A stretch of 64,000 nt of DNA from JAWKTV01 sp041398905 (lineage in GTDB: Bacteria; Planctomycetota; Planctomycetia; Planctomycetales; Planctomycetaceae), in NCBI GenBank assembly GCA_041398905.1, contig JAWKTV010000012.1, positions 62,001 through 126,000 on the forward strand, in the 5' to 3' direction. Shown here in pieces: positions 1 to 9,149 of the stretch. Within the stretch, counting starts at the first letter, position 1; each line of letters opens with the position of its first letter. The translations under genes and the position numbers were made by a program. The notes under the pieces are model-generated. The model had not been told where the DNA came from and searched no databases. It saw only the letters and a program-made list of their open reading frames with translations.

Positions 1-155
1 TGTTCGCCCCGCAAACCGCCGACCCCGATCCGGGGACGAACGCGCAAGCGACGCTCGAGTCCCGCATCCTTCGCCAGCTCAACCAGCGCGGCATCCCGAC
101 GAGCCGACTGAGCAGCCAGCTCCAGAGCCAGCTCGAGGGAGCAAGTCTGCGATAG
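1..155 (+). CDS. C-terminal end of an unidentified protein (partial)
   Basis: An open frame entering from the left edge (codons from base 3) reads for 50 codons to a TAG at 153-155. The peptide is polar and Gln/Ser-rich and ends in SSQLQSQLEGASLR. It contains repeated SQLQSQL-like steps that look like an amphipathic helix or short coiled coil. Codon third positions are mostly G/C, as in the neighbouring genes, which supports real coding. No family can be named from this fragment. The gene is transcribed away from accA and separated from it by over a kilobase. Confidence 0.55.
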   Translation, partial: FAPQTADPDPGTNAQATLESRILRQLNQRGIPTSRLSSQLQSQLEGASLR

Positions 156-1282
156 CGGAGAGTCCACCGGGACTTCTCGCCGCCGCTCCTCACTCCGCGA
201 TCAACGTTCCGGCTTGGGGCGGGTCGGGCCGCCTGTCTGTCATCGCGCCCGTGAATCGGCGACCACCTCCAGACTGACTCGCCGGACGCTCCCGGGGTCG
301 CGCGCCAGCGACCAACGTTGACCGTCACGCCCATCGCGCCGGGTCGACCACCGGGGCAGGACTGCGGCCGATCGCGAGGCTCCATCACTGGCCGAGCACG
401 GAGTCATTATGCCTCCCTTCGGCCAGGCCCGCGGCCACTGAAAATCAGTTGAAAAGACTTCCGGTCCGCCTCAGGTCGACGCCCCGCGACACCCAGGCCA
501 CCGTACCATCCGTTCGCCCGGCACCGCGATCCGTATCACGGGGGTGACGTTGGGTGGCGGCTGAAAATCGTCGAAAATGGCGGAGAAACCGGGACACAGC
601 CGCCCCGCCAACGTCCGATAATGTCCGTTATGTTCAACTCCGGCCGGGGCGGTTTCCGGGACGATCGAACCCGGGGGCCTGGAATGGCGGGGGCCGCGAC
701 CTCCGTCGCGACACCTCTTCAAGCAGCCATGTCAGGCATCCAGCGACCCTGAGACTAGCACGGATGATCTTCCAGGAAAAGCTCAAGTCATCGCTCGGGC
801 GATGCGGGAGCGGTTGCCAAGGGAGCCGCCGGGGCGAGATGAATCGCCGCCGATCGAGACCGGCCTGAGACCTCGACTCAACATCTCAGAGCCACGACCG
901 TCGGTCCCCAACTCACACAGGTCACCCGGACATGGACTGCGCGGCCGGACGACGTCCCGGGCGTCACCGGTCACGGTCCAACACCCGGACGGTCGGCGAC
1001 GAACCTGTCCATCGACCTCGAATGGCCCGACCCGACTCGTGACCAACACATCGCCAGGCCGAAGCCGCCCGCCTTGACCAGGAAGCACCCGGCCGCGAGC
1101 CTTCGAGGTCTCGCCACATCCAGCGGTCCACGCCTCCTCTCCCCTGCCATCGTCCCGCCCCCAAGTCCGTCGTTGAGACGGGTCCGCTCGCGGGCCGCCC
1201 CTCACCGACGGATGAACTCAACTGGCGGAAGAAGAGCGACTGCGATCGGCGTCTCGAACGGCGGTCGTCGTCGCTTCGTCGG
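156..1282. other. 1.1-kb stretch without a credible gene
   Basis: Several short GC-rich open frames exist on both strands. Their translations are Arg/Pro/Gly-rich, overlap one another and show no domain or ribosome binding site. I saw no tRNA cloverleaf, RNase P, SRP or tmRNA signature and no strong terminator. One copy of a CCCTGCC-type motif lies near 1140. The stretch may hold the accA downstream region plus degraded or non-coding sequence; nothing functional can be assigned. Confidence 0.5.
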
Positions 1283-2266
1283 TCAGGCTTCGCCGACCAC
1301 CTCGGCCGCCCGCTCCTCGAAGACGCCCATCCGTCGAAACTTGTCGTAGCGACGATCGAGCAACTGAGCGGCGGGGACTTTGTCGAGCTGGTGCAGCGCG
1401 CTCAGCAGCGACCCCTTGAGCGTCGTCGCCATGCGACGATGATCGCGATGCGCTCCTCCGAGCGGTTCAGGAATCACTTCGTCGATCACCCCCAGCTCCA
1501 GCAGGCTCTGGCTGGTGAACCGCAAAGCCTGAGCGGCCTTGTCGGCGTGCTTCGGATGCTTCCAGAGAATCCCGGCGCAGCCTTCCGGGCTGATGACGGA
1601 GTAGTAGGCGAACTCGAGCACCGCGACGTGGTCGCCGATGCCAATACCGAGCGCCCCGCCACTCCCCCCTTCCCCGATGACCACGCAGATGATGGGAGTG
1701 TCGACACACGACATCTCGCGCAGGTTGTAGGCGATCTGGTACGCCTGCCCGCGCTCCTCCGCCTCGACACCCGGGAACGCTCCACCAGTATCGATGAAGC
1801 AGATGACCGGCACTTTGAACTTCGCGGCCATCTGCATTCGCAAGAGCGCCTTGCGGTAGCCTTCGGGATGGGCCATGCCGAAGTTGTGATGCTGTCGCTC
1901 TTCAAGGTTCCGGCCCTTCTGCTGACCGATGAACATCACCTTGCGGTCATCGAGCTTGGCGAAGCCGGTGAGAATGGCGCGGTCGTCGCCGAAGGCGCGG
2001 TCTCCATGCAGCTCGACAAACTCGTCGAAGATGAGTTCGAGGTAGTCCAGCGTTTGCGGTCTCGCTTCGTGCCGCGCGACCTGCACCACGTCCCACGGCG
2101 ACAAATGCGCGAAGACCTCCCGCTTCATCCGGTTGACTTCGTTCCGCATGGTGCGGATCGCGTCCTTCGTGTTCGGAGTCGGATTCGGCTGTTGTTCGAG
2201 TTGCTCGAGCTGGCGTTCCAATTCGTAGATTGGTCGCTCAAACGGCAGCGGACGCAGATTCGACAT
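1283..2266 (-). CDS. accA: acetyl-CoA carboxylase carboxyltransferase subunit alpha
   Basis: AccA forms the carboxyltransferase with AccD and transfers CO2 from carboxybiotin to acetyl-CoA, giving malonyl-CoA for fatty acid synthesis in the cytoplasm. The 327-residue product has the usual length. It opens with the family's N-terminal helix (RPIYELERQLEQL), followed by RPQTLDYLELIFDEFVELHGDR, here shortened to its core DEFVELHGDR, and then the crotonase-like core with DTGGAFPGVEAEERGQ and GEGGSGGALGIG. It ends in a helical tail. I chose the ATG at 2266 because the frame continues 46 codons further upstream with residues unlike the family. AccD is not in the window, so the two subunits are encoded apart. 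Confidence 0.97.
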   Translation of the reverse strand: MSNLRPLPFERPIYELERQLEQLEQQPNPTPNTKDAIRTMRNEVNRMKREVFAHLSPWDVVQVARHEARPQTLDYLELIFDEFVELHGDRAFGDDRAILTGFAKLDDRKVMFIGQQKGRNLEERQHHNFGMAHPEGYRKALLRMQMAAKFKVPVICFIDTGGAFPGVEAEERGQAYQIAYNLREMSCVDTPIICVVIGEGGSGGALGIGIGDHVAVLEFAYYSVISPEGCAGILWKHPKHADKAAQALRFTSQSLLELGVIDEVIPEPLGGAHRDHRRMATTLKGSLLSALHQLDKVPAAQLLDRRYDKFRRMGVFEERAAEVVGEA

Positions 2267-2461
2267 GCGAGGGCGGAGGGATAAGGATTGTTGTGAACTG
2301 TTCCGTGACGCTGGCCAGCAAGCACGGAAACGATGCCGGGTGCGGACCTCGAAGTTCCCGCAGGCAAGGCGGAGTATCGCGGACAGACCTCGACGTCCCA
2401 TCACTGACCGCGCCGCGGGCAGCAGACAAGCGCGAACGAACGCCGTGGCCGCGGCTCGATC

Positions 2462-3901
2462 TTACAGAACGTCCGGCAGGTCCGTCATCAGAGGGATGTC
2501 TTCCTCAACATCTTCCTGCGGCGCAGGAGGCTTGGGGGCGCTTGGCTGGGACTGCGGCGGGGCTGGCTGCACCGAGGCGGGCGGTACTCCGCCGGGCGGG
2601 GGAGGGGCGGGCGGGGCACCGGGCTGTCCGGGTGGCATCGGCATCCCCGCACCCCCCTGCGGATAACCACCGGCGGGAGGATAGCCGGGCATGCCCGGAT
2701 AGCCTGGTGGCATCCCTTGTGGTGGATAACCTTGCGGCCAACCGGCGGGCGGCTGTCCCGGCGGTGGTGGATAACCCGGATACCCCATCGGTGGTGGCGC
2801 GTAGCCCGGCGGATAACCCTGAGGCACGTAGCCCGGCGGCAGGTAACCCTGTGGCGGCGGCTGTTGAGCAACCGGTGCGGCGGGCTTCGGAGGCGCGGGC
2901 TTCTCCGCGATCACCGGTTTCGGCTTCGGCTTCGGGGCGGGCGGGGGAGACGCGGCGGATCGATCACGAGCCGCGTCCGCGCGACTGTCGAGACGCGAAT
3001 CGACGGACTCGCTGAAGTTCGTCGCCGCCTTGGTCGCTTCGTCTTTCGCGAACTCTTCGGGATCCTGTTTGAAGAGCTTTACGGAACGCAGTTCGGCCTG
3101 CAGGTCCATCATCGTCGCGGGACGCTGCTCAGGCTTCTTCGAGAGCATCTTCATCACGAGCGCGTCGGCTTCCGGCGCGACGTTCGGATTGTAGCCCGAG
3201 GGCCGCTCCGGCGTGTCACGCACATGAGCCATCAACAGCTCGTTCGGATTCCCCTGAATGAACGGCGGACGTCCGCACAGCATCTCGTAGAACGTGATCC
3301 CAAGACTGTACATGTCCGCCGCGAAAGTTAGCGGCTTGCGACGAATCACTTCCGGAGCAAGGTACGTCCGAGTCCCTTGAATCACCTGACTCTTGGAACC
3401 ACCCATCAGTCGCGTGAGCGCACCGGCCGGTCGACCCGTCAGAGAAAAATCGATCACGCGGACTTCCGAACCCTTGGTGACCAGGATGTTGTCCGGCTTG
3501 ATATCCTTGTGAACCCAGTTCTTCTCGTGCATGTGCGCAAGGGCCGAGCTGACGGCTTCCATAATCTTTCTGGCGCGCGCCTGCACCGCGGCCCGTTCAT
3601 TCCGCAGCATCTGCTTGAGGTTCGCCGAACGGAAGTACTCCATGATGAAATACGCGTGCTTCTTGCCCACAACCACGTCGAAGATCGTGATCAGGTTGGG
3701 GTGGTCGAAACTCTTGCCGAGCGCGGCCTCGTTCTTCAGTGCCTTCCTCTGCTCGGAATCCGCGAACGCTTCGGGAAGCATCAGCTTCATCGCGTAGGTC
3801 TGGCCAGATGACTTCTGCTTCACCTCCCAGATCTGCGTCGCGCTCCCCGTCGCGAGGCAATTGAGCAGTTCGTAGTCATCGATAGTCGTGGCTTCAGACA
3901 C
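2462..3901 (-). CDS. Ser/Thr protein kinase with Pro/Tyr/Gly-rich C-terminal tail
   Basis: The start is a GTG at 3901 preceded by GGGAAGGGGAG; an upstream ATG in frame would add 60 unconvincing residues. The 479-residue product has a protein kinase fold at about 10-270. Visible landmarks are the ATP lysine in YAMKLM (K39), the catalytic loop HKDIKPDN (D133), the metal-binding triad changed from DFG to DFS (151-153), and an APE motif (182-184). The glycine loop is degenerate (LATGSATQIW). After about 330 comes a low-complexity tail full of GYPP, PPGY and PPPG units, then an acidic end. No membrane segment is seen, so it is probably cytosolic. Planctomycetes carry many such kinases; the substrate is unknown. 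The changed loop and DFS leave catalytic strength in doubt. Confidence 0.88.
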   Translation of the reverse strand: MSEATTIDDYELLNCLATGSATQIWEVKQKSSGQTYAMKLMLPEAFADSEQRKALKNEAALGKSFDHPNLITIFDVVVGKKHAYFIMEYFRSANLKQMLRNERAAVQARARKIMEAVSSALAHMHEKNWVHKDIKPDNILVTKGSEVRVIDFSLTGRPAGALTRLMGGSKSQVIQGTRTYLAPEVIRRKPLTFAADMYSLGITFYEMLCGRPPFIQGNPNELLMAHVRDTPERPSGYNPNVAPEADALVMKMLSKKPEQRPATMMDLQAELRSVKLFKQDPEEFAKDEATKAATNFSESVDSRLDSRADAARDRSAASPPPAPKPKPKPVIAEKPAPPKPAAPVAQQPPPQGYLPPGYVPQGYPPGYAPPPMGYPGYPPPPGQPPAGWPQGYPPQGMPPGYPGMPGYPPAGGYPQGGAGMPMPPGQPGAPPAPPPPGGVPPASVQPAPPQSQPSAPKPPAPQEDVEEDIPLMTDLPDVL

Positions 3902-4171
3902 GGTACTCCCCTTCCCCTCGCACCGACATGTGTGCTGGCAGCGTTGATATGAACCGACGGTCGAGTATAGCGAATTCGGTGCAGACGATGCACGGGGTCC
4001 GCCTGCGACGCGGTCAAACCGGGGGACGGGATTGAAGCTGCGCGCGGCGACCCCGCCCAGGCCCCCGCTCTGCAGGCGCATTGGGACGACGCGGCGCCGT
4101 TACGTTCACAGAGCGCCAGCCATGAATGAAGGGCATCACTCGCAGGGCGGCACGCAGGTGCCTCACACGAA

Positions 4172-5295
4172 TCACCACGACCGCAGCGGCGGCCCGAGTG
4201 ACGATCCGATTGGCTTAGAAATCGTTATCGAGGAACGTCCGTTTCGGCCGCCCGGTCGAGCTGGTTGCGTGCCGCCCGCCGCCGCACCGGCGAGATGCTT
4301 CGGTGTGACGATGGAGCCATCCGGCAACGGTTCCGACGTTCGCAGAATCAGCTCGTCCTGCTCATCAAAGCGACCACTCACCCAGACGTGTTCCTCGCCC
4401 ACCTGACCAAGCAACGTGACCGGCACATCACGGACCATGCCATCGCGAATGACCTGCACCTTGCGGCCCCTTCCGCGGAGTCGGCCGCGTTGGAGATCGC
4501 CGCGGTCGGCACTTCGCCGACCGGGTGTCTCGGGATCATCGGCGAGTAAACCGTCTGCCCGATGATGTAGCGGCCCTCGGCGTTGTCAATCTCGACGCGG
4601 CCACTGGCGATGGAAGCGAACAGCGAGCGGAGCGGATCAAGCCGCTCCGCCAGAGGCTGCACCGCCGCCAGCTTGCCCAGCACCGTCACGTCTTCAACCT
4701 TCAACTCCACGTCTTCACCAACAGCGACCTCGGCGCGGTTGATCGGCACATCAACGAAGAGCATCGTCGGATCGGCCACGGTCACAAGTGGATCGCCCCA
4801 GCGGACAAACGCCCCCTCCGCCGCATGCACCGCGAGCACCACGCCATCCCACGGCATGCGGCTGATCGACTGATCAAGCCGCAGCTTGGCGAGTTCCAGG
4901 TCTTTCTCGGCGACATCTCGCAGAGCCCCCGCCCCGCCCAGTCCCACCTGCTCCTTCGCGAGTTGGACTGCTGCGGTCGCACGCTCGACCTCGAGCGCGA
5001 GAATTCGCCCGTCAAGTCGCACAAGCTCCGATTGCGTCGTGACCTTGTCACCGGGCTTCACGCGGACCGGCTGAACAAGGCCATCTCCCAGTGCGACGAT
5101 GGTGACCTGCCGCGCGGGCACGAGCTTCAATGGGATGTCGTAGGAAGCAGCCGGTCGGACGATGAATGGTGCCCGCTCGATGGTCACCTGCAGCGCCTCG
5201 TCATCGGCACGCAGCGAACCGCCCCCCGCCGACGCCAGCACGATTGCCAGCAACAGAGTCGATGGAACAGCCTTGATGCCGCTGACGATGTTCAT
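4172..5295 (-). CDS. HlyD/RND-type periplasmic adaptor subunit, frameshifted
   Basis: Membrane-fusion adaptors link an inner-membrane transporter to an outer-membrane channel. The ATG at 5295 gives a signal peptide (about residues 1-28, cleaved near SLRADDE). A split lipoyl-like domain follows (VQPVRVKPGDKV and VVLAVHAAEGAFVRWGD) flanking a helical hairpin with LAKEQVGLGG. A beta-barrel part comes next (VDVPINRAEVAVGEDVEL). Near 4460-4500 the frame breaks: the continuing family sequence (GRKVQVIRDGMV, then VWVSGRFDEQDELILRTSEPLPDGSIV) is in another frame that runs to 4172. The two parts are therefore one gene with a one-base shift. No transporter gene is adjacent, so the substrate is unknown. 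Confidence 0.72.
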
Positions 5296-5677
5296 CTCGC
5301 TTGACCTGCGATCAGGAAGGTGTGAATGGTTGAAGTGATGGCGGCGATGAGGCCTGGCCATGTTGTTTCGGGGCGGAACGGTCAGACCGCTCCCCTGCCC
5401 CTGCCTTGCAAACTATGCTGCGGGATGCGGTGCGTCAATTTCGATGGCGACACGGCGGCGGCGGGTATGAAGTTTTGACGAAGGCGAACGCCGCCACGGA
5501 TGACGCCGCCAACACCTGTCCGTGCCGCGACCGACCGGGATGTTCTCTCGATGACTGGGAGGCCGCTGTTGCCGCGAGACGCCTGACTCTGTTCAATACG
5601 CGGCTCATCAGTTCGTCTCGGCCCCCCTGCCCCACCGCAGGGCCACCGCAACTCACGACATCGACCAGATTCCGATT
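5296..5677. promoter_or_regulatory. divergent intergenic region with two CCCTGCCC motifs
   Basis: This 382-base gap separates the leftward adaptor from the rightward EVE gene, so it should hold promoters for both. It contains exact CCCTGCCC octamers at 5393-5400 and 5626-5633, the second 45 bases before the EVE start. I could not pick out convincing -35/-10 boxes by eye. No open frame here has coding character. Confidence 0.4.
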
Positions 5678-6175
5678 ATGGCCAAACAGTCCGCGAAACC
5701 GCATCGCTACTGGCTCTTCAAGTCTGAAGCCGACTGCTATTCGATCGACAGTCTCGCCGCTGAAGTGAAGCAGACGACCTTTTGGGACGGCGTGCGGAAC
5801 TACCAGGCGCGGAACTATCTCCGGGATGACGTGCGGCCGGGCGATCGAGTCTTCTTCTATCACAGCAACAGCGATCCCCTGTGCATTGCGGGCACGATGG
5901 AGGTTGTAAAAGGAGGCTACGCCGACCACACGGCGTTCTATCCGCAGGAGAAGCATTACGACTCCAAGAGCGATCCGGAGAACCCCACCTGGTTCGTGGT
6001 CGATGTCAAACTGCTGCAGAAGTTTCCACGTCCCGTCACGCGCGATGACTTGAAAGCCGAGCCCAAGCTCGCCGACATGCTGGTGCTGGCGAAGGGTTCG
6101 CGACTGTCGATCCAGCCCGTCACCGAGGCCGAGTGGAAGCTGGTGCACAAGTTGGCCGGAGTCAAAGATGTCTGA
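5678..6175 (+). CDS. EVE domain-containing protein
   Basis: The 165-residue product is a single EVE domain, a PUA-like fold found in small proteins (thymocyte nuclear protein 1-like) thought to recognise modified bases. Family motifs are visible in order: YWLFKSEADCYSIDSL at the N-terminus, WDGVRNYQARNYLRDDVRPGDRVFFYHS, here cited as WDGVRNYQARN and GDRVFFYHS, then TWFVVDVKLLQKFPRPV. The length is typical. It overlaps the next gene by 8 bases, so the two are probably co-transcribed. A role in nucleic-acid modification reading is family knowledge; the specific target here is unknown. Confidence 0.9.
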   Translation: MAKQSAKPHRYWLFKSEADCYSIDSLAAEVKQTTFWDGVRNYQARNYLRDDVRPGDRVFFYHSNSDPLCIAGTMEVVKGGYADHTAFYPQEKHYDSKSDPENPTWFVVDVKLLQKFPRPVTRDDLKAEPKLADMLVLAKGSRLSIQPVTEAEWKLVHKLAGVKDV

Positions 6176-7316
6176 GGCCCGCCCCTCCCCTGCCGCAGCG
6201 GCGCCCACGCCCAGCGGCCCGTTCTACCGCCGCAAGTGGTTCACGGTGTCGCTGGGACTGTTGGTCACGATCGGCTGCATTGTCGTCGCACTGCTCGCGA
6301 TGGCGGGTGACCGCCCGCTCGGAGACGTCTTTCGTCAGATCGGGGACGCGTTCCGCCAGGCCGACTACCGCACGCTGCCATTGATGTGGGGGCTTCTGTT
6401 CCTTTTCTACTGGCTCAAGGCGTGGCGATGGACCTGGCTGCTCTCGCCGCTGGGGAGGTTCTCGACCCGCGAAGGCTTCCCGCCCGTGATGATCGGCTTC
6501 GCCTTCAACAATCTGCTGCCGGCCCACCTGGGCGAATTCGTTCGCGTCTACGTCTTCTCGAAGCGACACAAGGTTTCCAACAGCGCGGTCCTCTCGACAG
6601 TGGTGCTCGAGCGGATCTTCGACATCCTTGCGATCCTCGGTTTCTTTCTGATCGGCCTCGTCTTCGTACCGGGCTTGCCGGAGACCATGCGAAACGTCGC
6701 CTGGACATTCGCCGCCTTCGTCGCGGTGGCCGTCGTTGGCGCGGTGATCTACCTCATTTGGACGCAGCCGTTCGTCCGACTTGTCGAGGGAGTGCTCGCC
6801 AGACTTCCCTTCGTGCCCGCCCAGGTGAGGTCGGGTGTCGCGCACATCATGGAAACCGGAGCGGCTGGTCTGTCGTCGCTGAAGAGCGCGGCCCTGGTGT
6901 TTCACATCTCCTGGAACTCGGTGCTGCAATGGGCGATCAATGGACTGCTCATGCACATCTCGCTGTGGTCGTTTGGCGTGGAGGTCTCGCCACTCGCGAC
7001 ATGCCTGCTCCTGGGTGTCGTCGCCTTCGGAGTGACGGTCCCGTCTTCGCCTGGCTACTTCGGTGTCATCAATGCTTTGTTCGTAATGGTCATTAACGAA
7101 AAGACCGTCGGCGTCACGAATGAGCCAGCCGTGTTCGCGGCATCAATCTACTATCACATGAGCGGCTACATACCGGTGACGCTGCTCGGTCTGTACTTCT
7201 TCAACCGGACGGGCCTGTCGGTCAGTCAGGTGCAACGCGAGGCGGAAGAGGAGGCCGAAGAGTTGTTGGAGGAAGAGCCGCCGCAGGCCGTGGGCGAAGC
7301 TGGCCGCATCGCTTAG
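6168..7316 (+). CDS. lysylphosphatidylglycerol synthase-like / flippase-like membrane protein (UPF0104 type)
   Basis: This 382-residue polytopic membrane protein has about eight hydrophobic helices, beginning with FTVSLGLLVTIGCIVVALLA. Family marks include FNNLLPAHLGEFVRVYV after the second helix, LSTVVLERIFDILAILGFF, and a late VPSSPGYFGVINALFV segment. These match the transmembrane part of MprF/AglD-like proteins that move or modify lipid-linked molecules. A charged Glu-rich tail (EAEEEAEELLEEEPP) is cytoplasmic by inference. The start overlaps the EVE stop by 8 bases. The lipid substrate cannot be read from the sequence. Confidence 0.8.
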   Translation: MSEARPSPAAAAPTPSGPFYRRKWFTVSLGLLVTIGCIVVALLAMAGDRPLGDVFRQIGDAFRQADYRTLPLMWGLLFLFYWLKAWRWTWLLSPLGRFSTREGFPPVMIGFAFNNLLPAHLGEFVRVYVFSKRHKVSNSAVLSTVVLERIFDILAILGFFLIGLVFVPGLPETMRNVAWTFAAFVAVAVVGAVIYLIWTQPFVRLVEGVLARLPFVPAQVRSGVAHIMETGAAGLSSLKSAALVFHISWNSVLQWAINGLLMHISLWSFGVEVSPLATCLLLGVVAFGVTVPSSPGYFGVINALFVMVINEKTVGVTNEPAVFAASIYYHMSGYIPVTLLGLYFFNRTGLSVSQVQREAEEEAEELLEEEPPQAVGEAGRIA

Positions 7317-7383
7317 CCGACGACGACTCCGATGGCGAGAACGACCCGCAAGCCCCTCCCCTGCCCCACTTCCGCCCACAACC

Positions 7384-9096
7384 ATGCAGAACTCCGAGAT
7401 CGCTCACCTCTTCGATGAGTACGCCGACCTGCTGGAGATTGAAGTGGCGAATCCCTTTCGGGTGCGAGCGTATCGCAGCGCATCACGAACATTGGGCAGC
7501 CATCCGACACCGCTCGAGACCGTCGCGGCTGGCGGCAAGGCGGCGCTCACCGCGATCGAAGGCATCGGTGCCGACCTTGCGGAGAGGATCGTCACCTGCC
7601 TTGGCAGCGGCACGTTTCCGGAGCTTGAAGAACTGCGGCAACGCATCCCGATCGGCGTGCGCCGCATGCTCGACATCCAGGGTCTGGGCCCCAAGAAGGT
7701 CGCGGCCCTGTGGAAAGAACTCAACGTTATCACGCTCGAAGATCTGCGAGCCGCCGCCGAACAAGGACGCGTCGCCGATCTCAAAGGGTTCGGCAAGAAG
7801 ACGGCGACCAACATCCTCGAAGGACTGGACCTCGTCCAGACCACCGGTAGCCGGTTCCTGTTCGCCGACGCGCAAAGCGACGGCGAGGCCATTCGCGATG
7901 CGCTGCTGCGGTCCGGCGCGGTGACACAGGCGGAGGTGGCCGGCAGTTGTCGGCGACTCCAGGAGACCTGCGGCGATCTGGACGTGCTCGCCATCGCCGA
8001 CGATTCCACCGCGGCGATGGATACGCTGGCGAGTCATCCGCTCGTCGAGAAAGTACTCGCGCGTGGCGAGACCAAGCAGCGGGTGCGGTTGAAGTCGGGC
8101 ATCGAACTCGATCTCCGCGTCGTACCCGCTGAATCGTTCGGAGCGGCGCTGCAGTATTTCACCGGATCGAAGGAGCACAACATCGTCATGCGGCGGAAAG
8201 CGCAGGAGCGCGAACTCAAGCTCAACGAGTACGGGCTGTATCGCGGCGACGTCGCAGTGGCCGGGGCCGACGAAGCGAGTATCTACCAAACGCTGGGACT
8301 CCCCTGGATTCCCCCGGAGCTGCGCGAGAACCGGGGCGAGTTCCCGCTGGCGGAGGCGGGCGAACTGCCGAAGCTGCTCGAATTGGCCGACATTCGCGGT
8401 GACCTGCACATGCACACGACGGCGACCGACGGAGCCGCTTCGATTGGTGAAATGATCAACGCGGCCAAGGCCCGCGGCCTCGAGTACATCGCGATCACTG
8501 ACCACTCGAAGCGAGTGAGCATGGCCCACGGCCTCGACGCCGACCGACTCCGCGCGCATTGGGACGAGATTCGCAAGTTGCGCGAGAGCGTCACCGGGAT
8601 CGAAGTGCTGTGCGGAATCGAGTGCGACATCCTGGAAGACGCAACGCTCGATCTCGACGACGATGTGCTCAGCGAGGCCGACTGGGTCATCGCCGTGTTG
8701 CATTATGGACTCAAGCAGCCGCGTGAACAGATCATGGAGCGGCTGCTGACGGCGGTCCGCAGCCCGCATGTCGACATCATCGGGCACCCCAGCGGACGCA
8801 TGGTGGGACGGCGGCCCGGAGCCGACATCGATTACCCCACCCTCTTCAAGGCGGCGGCGGATCACGGCACGATGATGGAGATCAACGCGAACCCCAACCG
8901 ACTTGATCTCGACGACATTCAAGCTGCCGCCGCGCGCGACTACGGAATCCCGATCGTCATCAGTACGGACGCCCACTCGACGAACGGATTCGACAAGATG
9001 CGCTACGGTGTCTATCAGGCTCGTCGCGCGGGTCTGGAAGCCAAGGACGTCGCCAATACTCGCCCGGTTGAGGAGTTCAAGAGCCTCATCAGATAG
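7384..9096 (+). CDS. polX: DNA polymerase X family protein with PHP domain
   Basis: PolX fills short gaps in DNA and its PHP domain supplies 3'-5' exonuclease or AP endonuclease activity, so it acts in base excision repair. The 570-residue length is typical. Domains in order: an N-terminal 8-kDa-like region with helix-hairpin-helix segments (IEGIGADLAERI, IQGLGPKKVAALW, LKGFGKKTATNI); the nucleotidyltransferase palm with GSCRR (187-191) and the metal pair D198/D200; then the PHP domain starting at GDLHMHTTATDG, with ITDHSKR, CGIECDI, IIGHPSG, INANPNRLD and STDAHS carrying metal ligands. The ATG at 7384 has no strong ribosome binding site, but the family N-terminus starts here. Confidence 0.95.
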   Translation: MQNSEIAHLFDEYADLLEIEVANPFRVRAYRSASRTLGSHPTPLETVAAGGKAALTAIEGIGADLAERIVTCLGSGTFPELEELRQRIPIGVRRMLDIQGLGPKKVAALWKELNVITLEDLRAAAEQGRVADLKGFGKKTATNILEGLDLVQTTGSRFLFADAQSDGEAIRDALLRSGAVTQAEVAGSCRRLQETCGDLDVLAIADDSTAAMDTLASHPLVEKVLARGETKQRVRLKSGIELDLRVVPAESFGAALQYFTGSKEHNIVMRRKAQERELKLNEYGLYRGDVAVAGADEASIYQTLGLPWIPPELRENRGEFPLAEAGELPKLLELADIRGDLHMHTTATDGAASIGEMINAAKARGLEYIAITDHSKRVSMAHGLDADRLRAHWDEIRKLRESVTGIEVLCGIECDILEDATLDLDDDVLSEADWVIAVLHYGLKQPREQIMERLLTAVRSPHVDIIGHPSGRMVGRRPGADIDYPTLFKAAADHGTMMEINANPNRLDLDDIQAAAARDYGIPIVISTDAHSTNGFDKMRYGVYQARRAGLEAKDVANTRPVEEFKSLIR

Positions 9097-9149
9097 CCCG
9101 ACGTTCAAACCCGCCGATCGCAGCACCAGGCTGCGACTGACGAGTCGAC

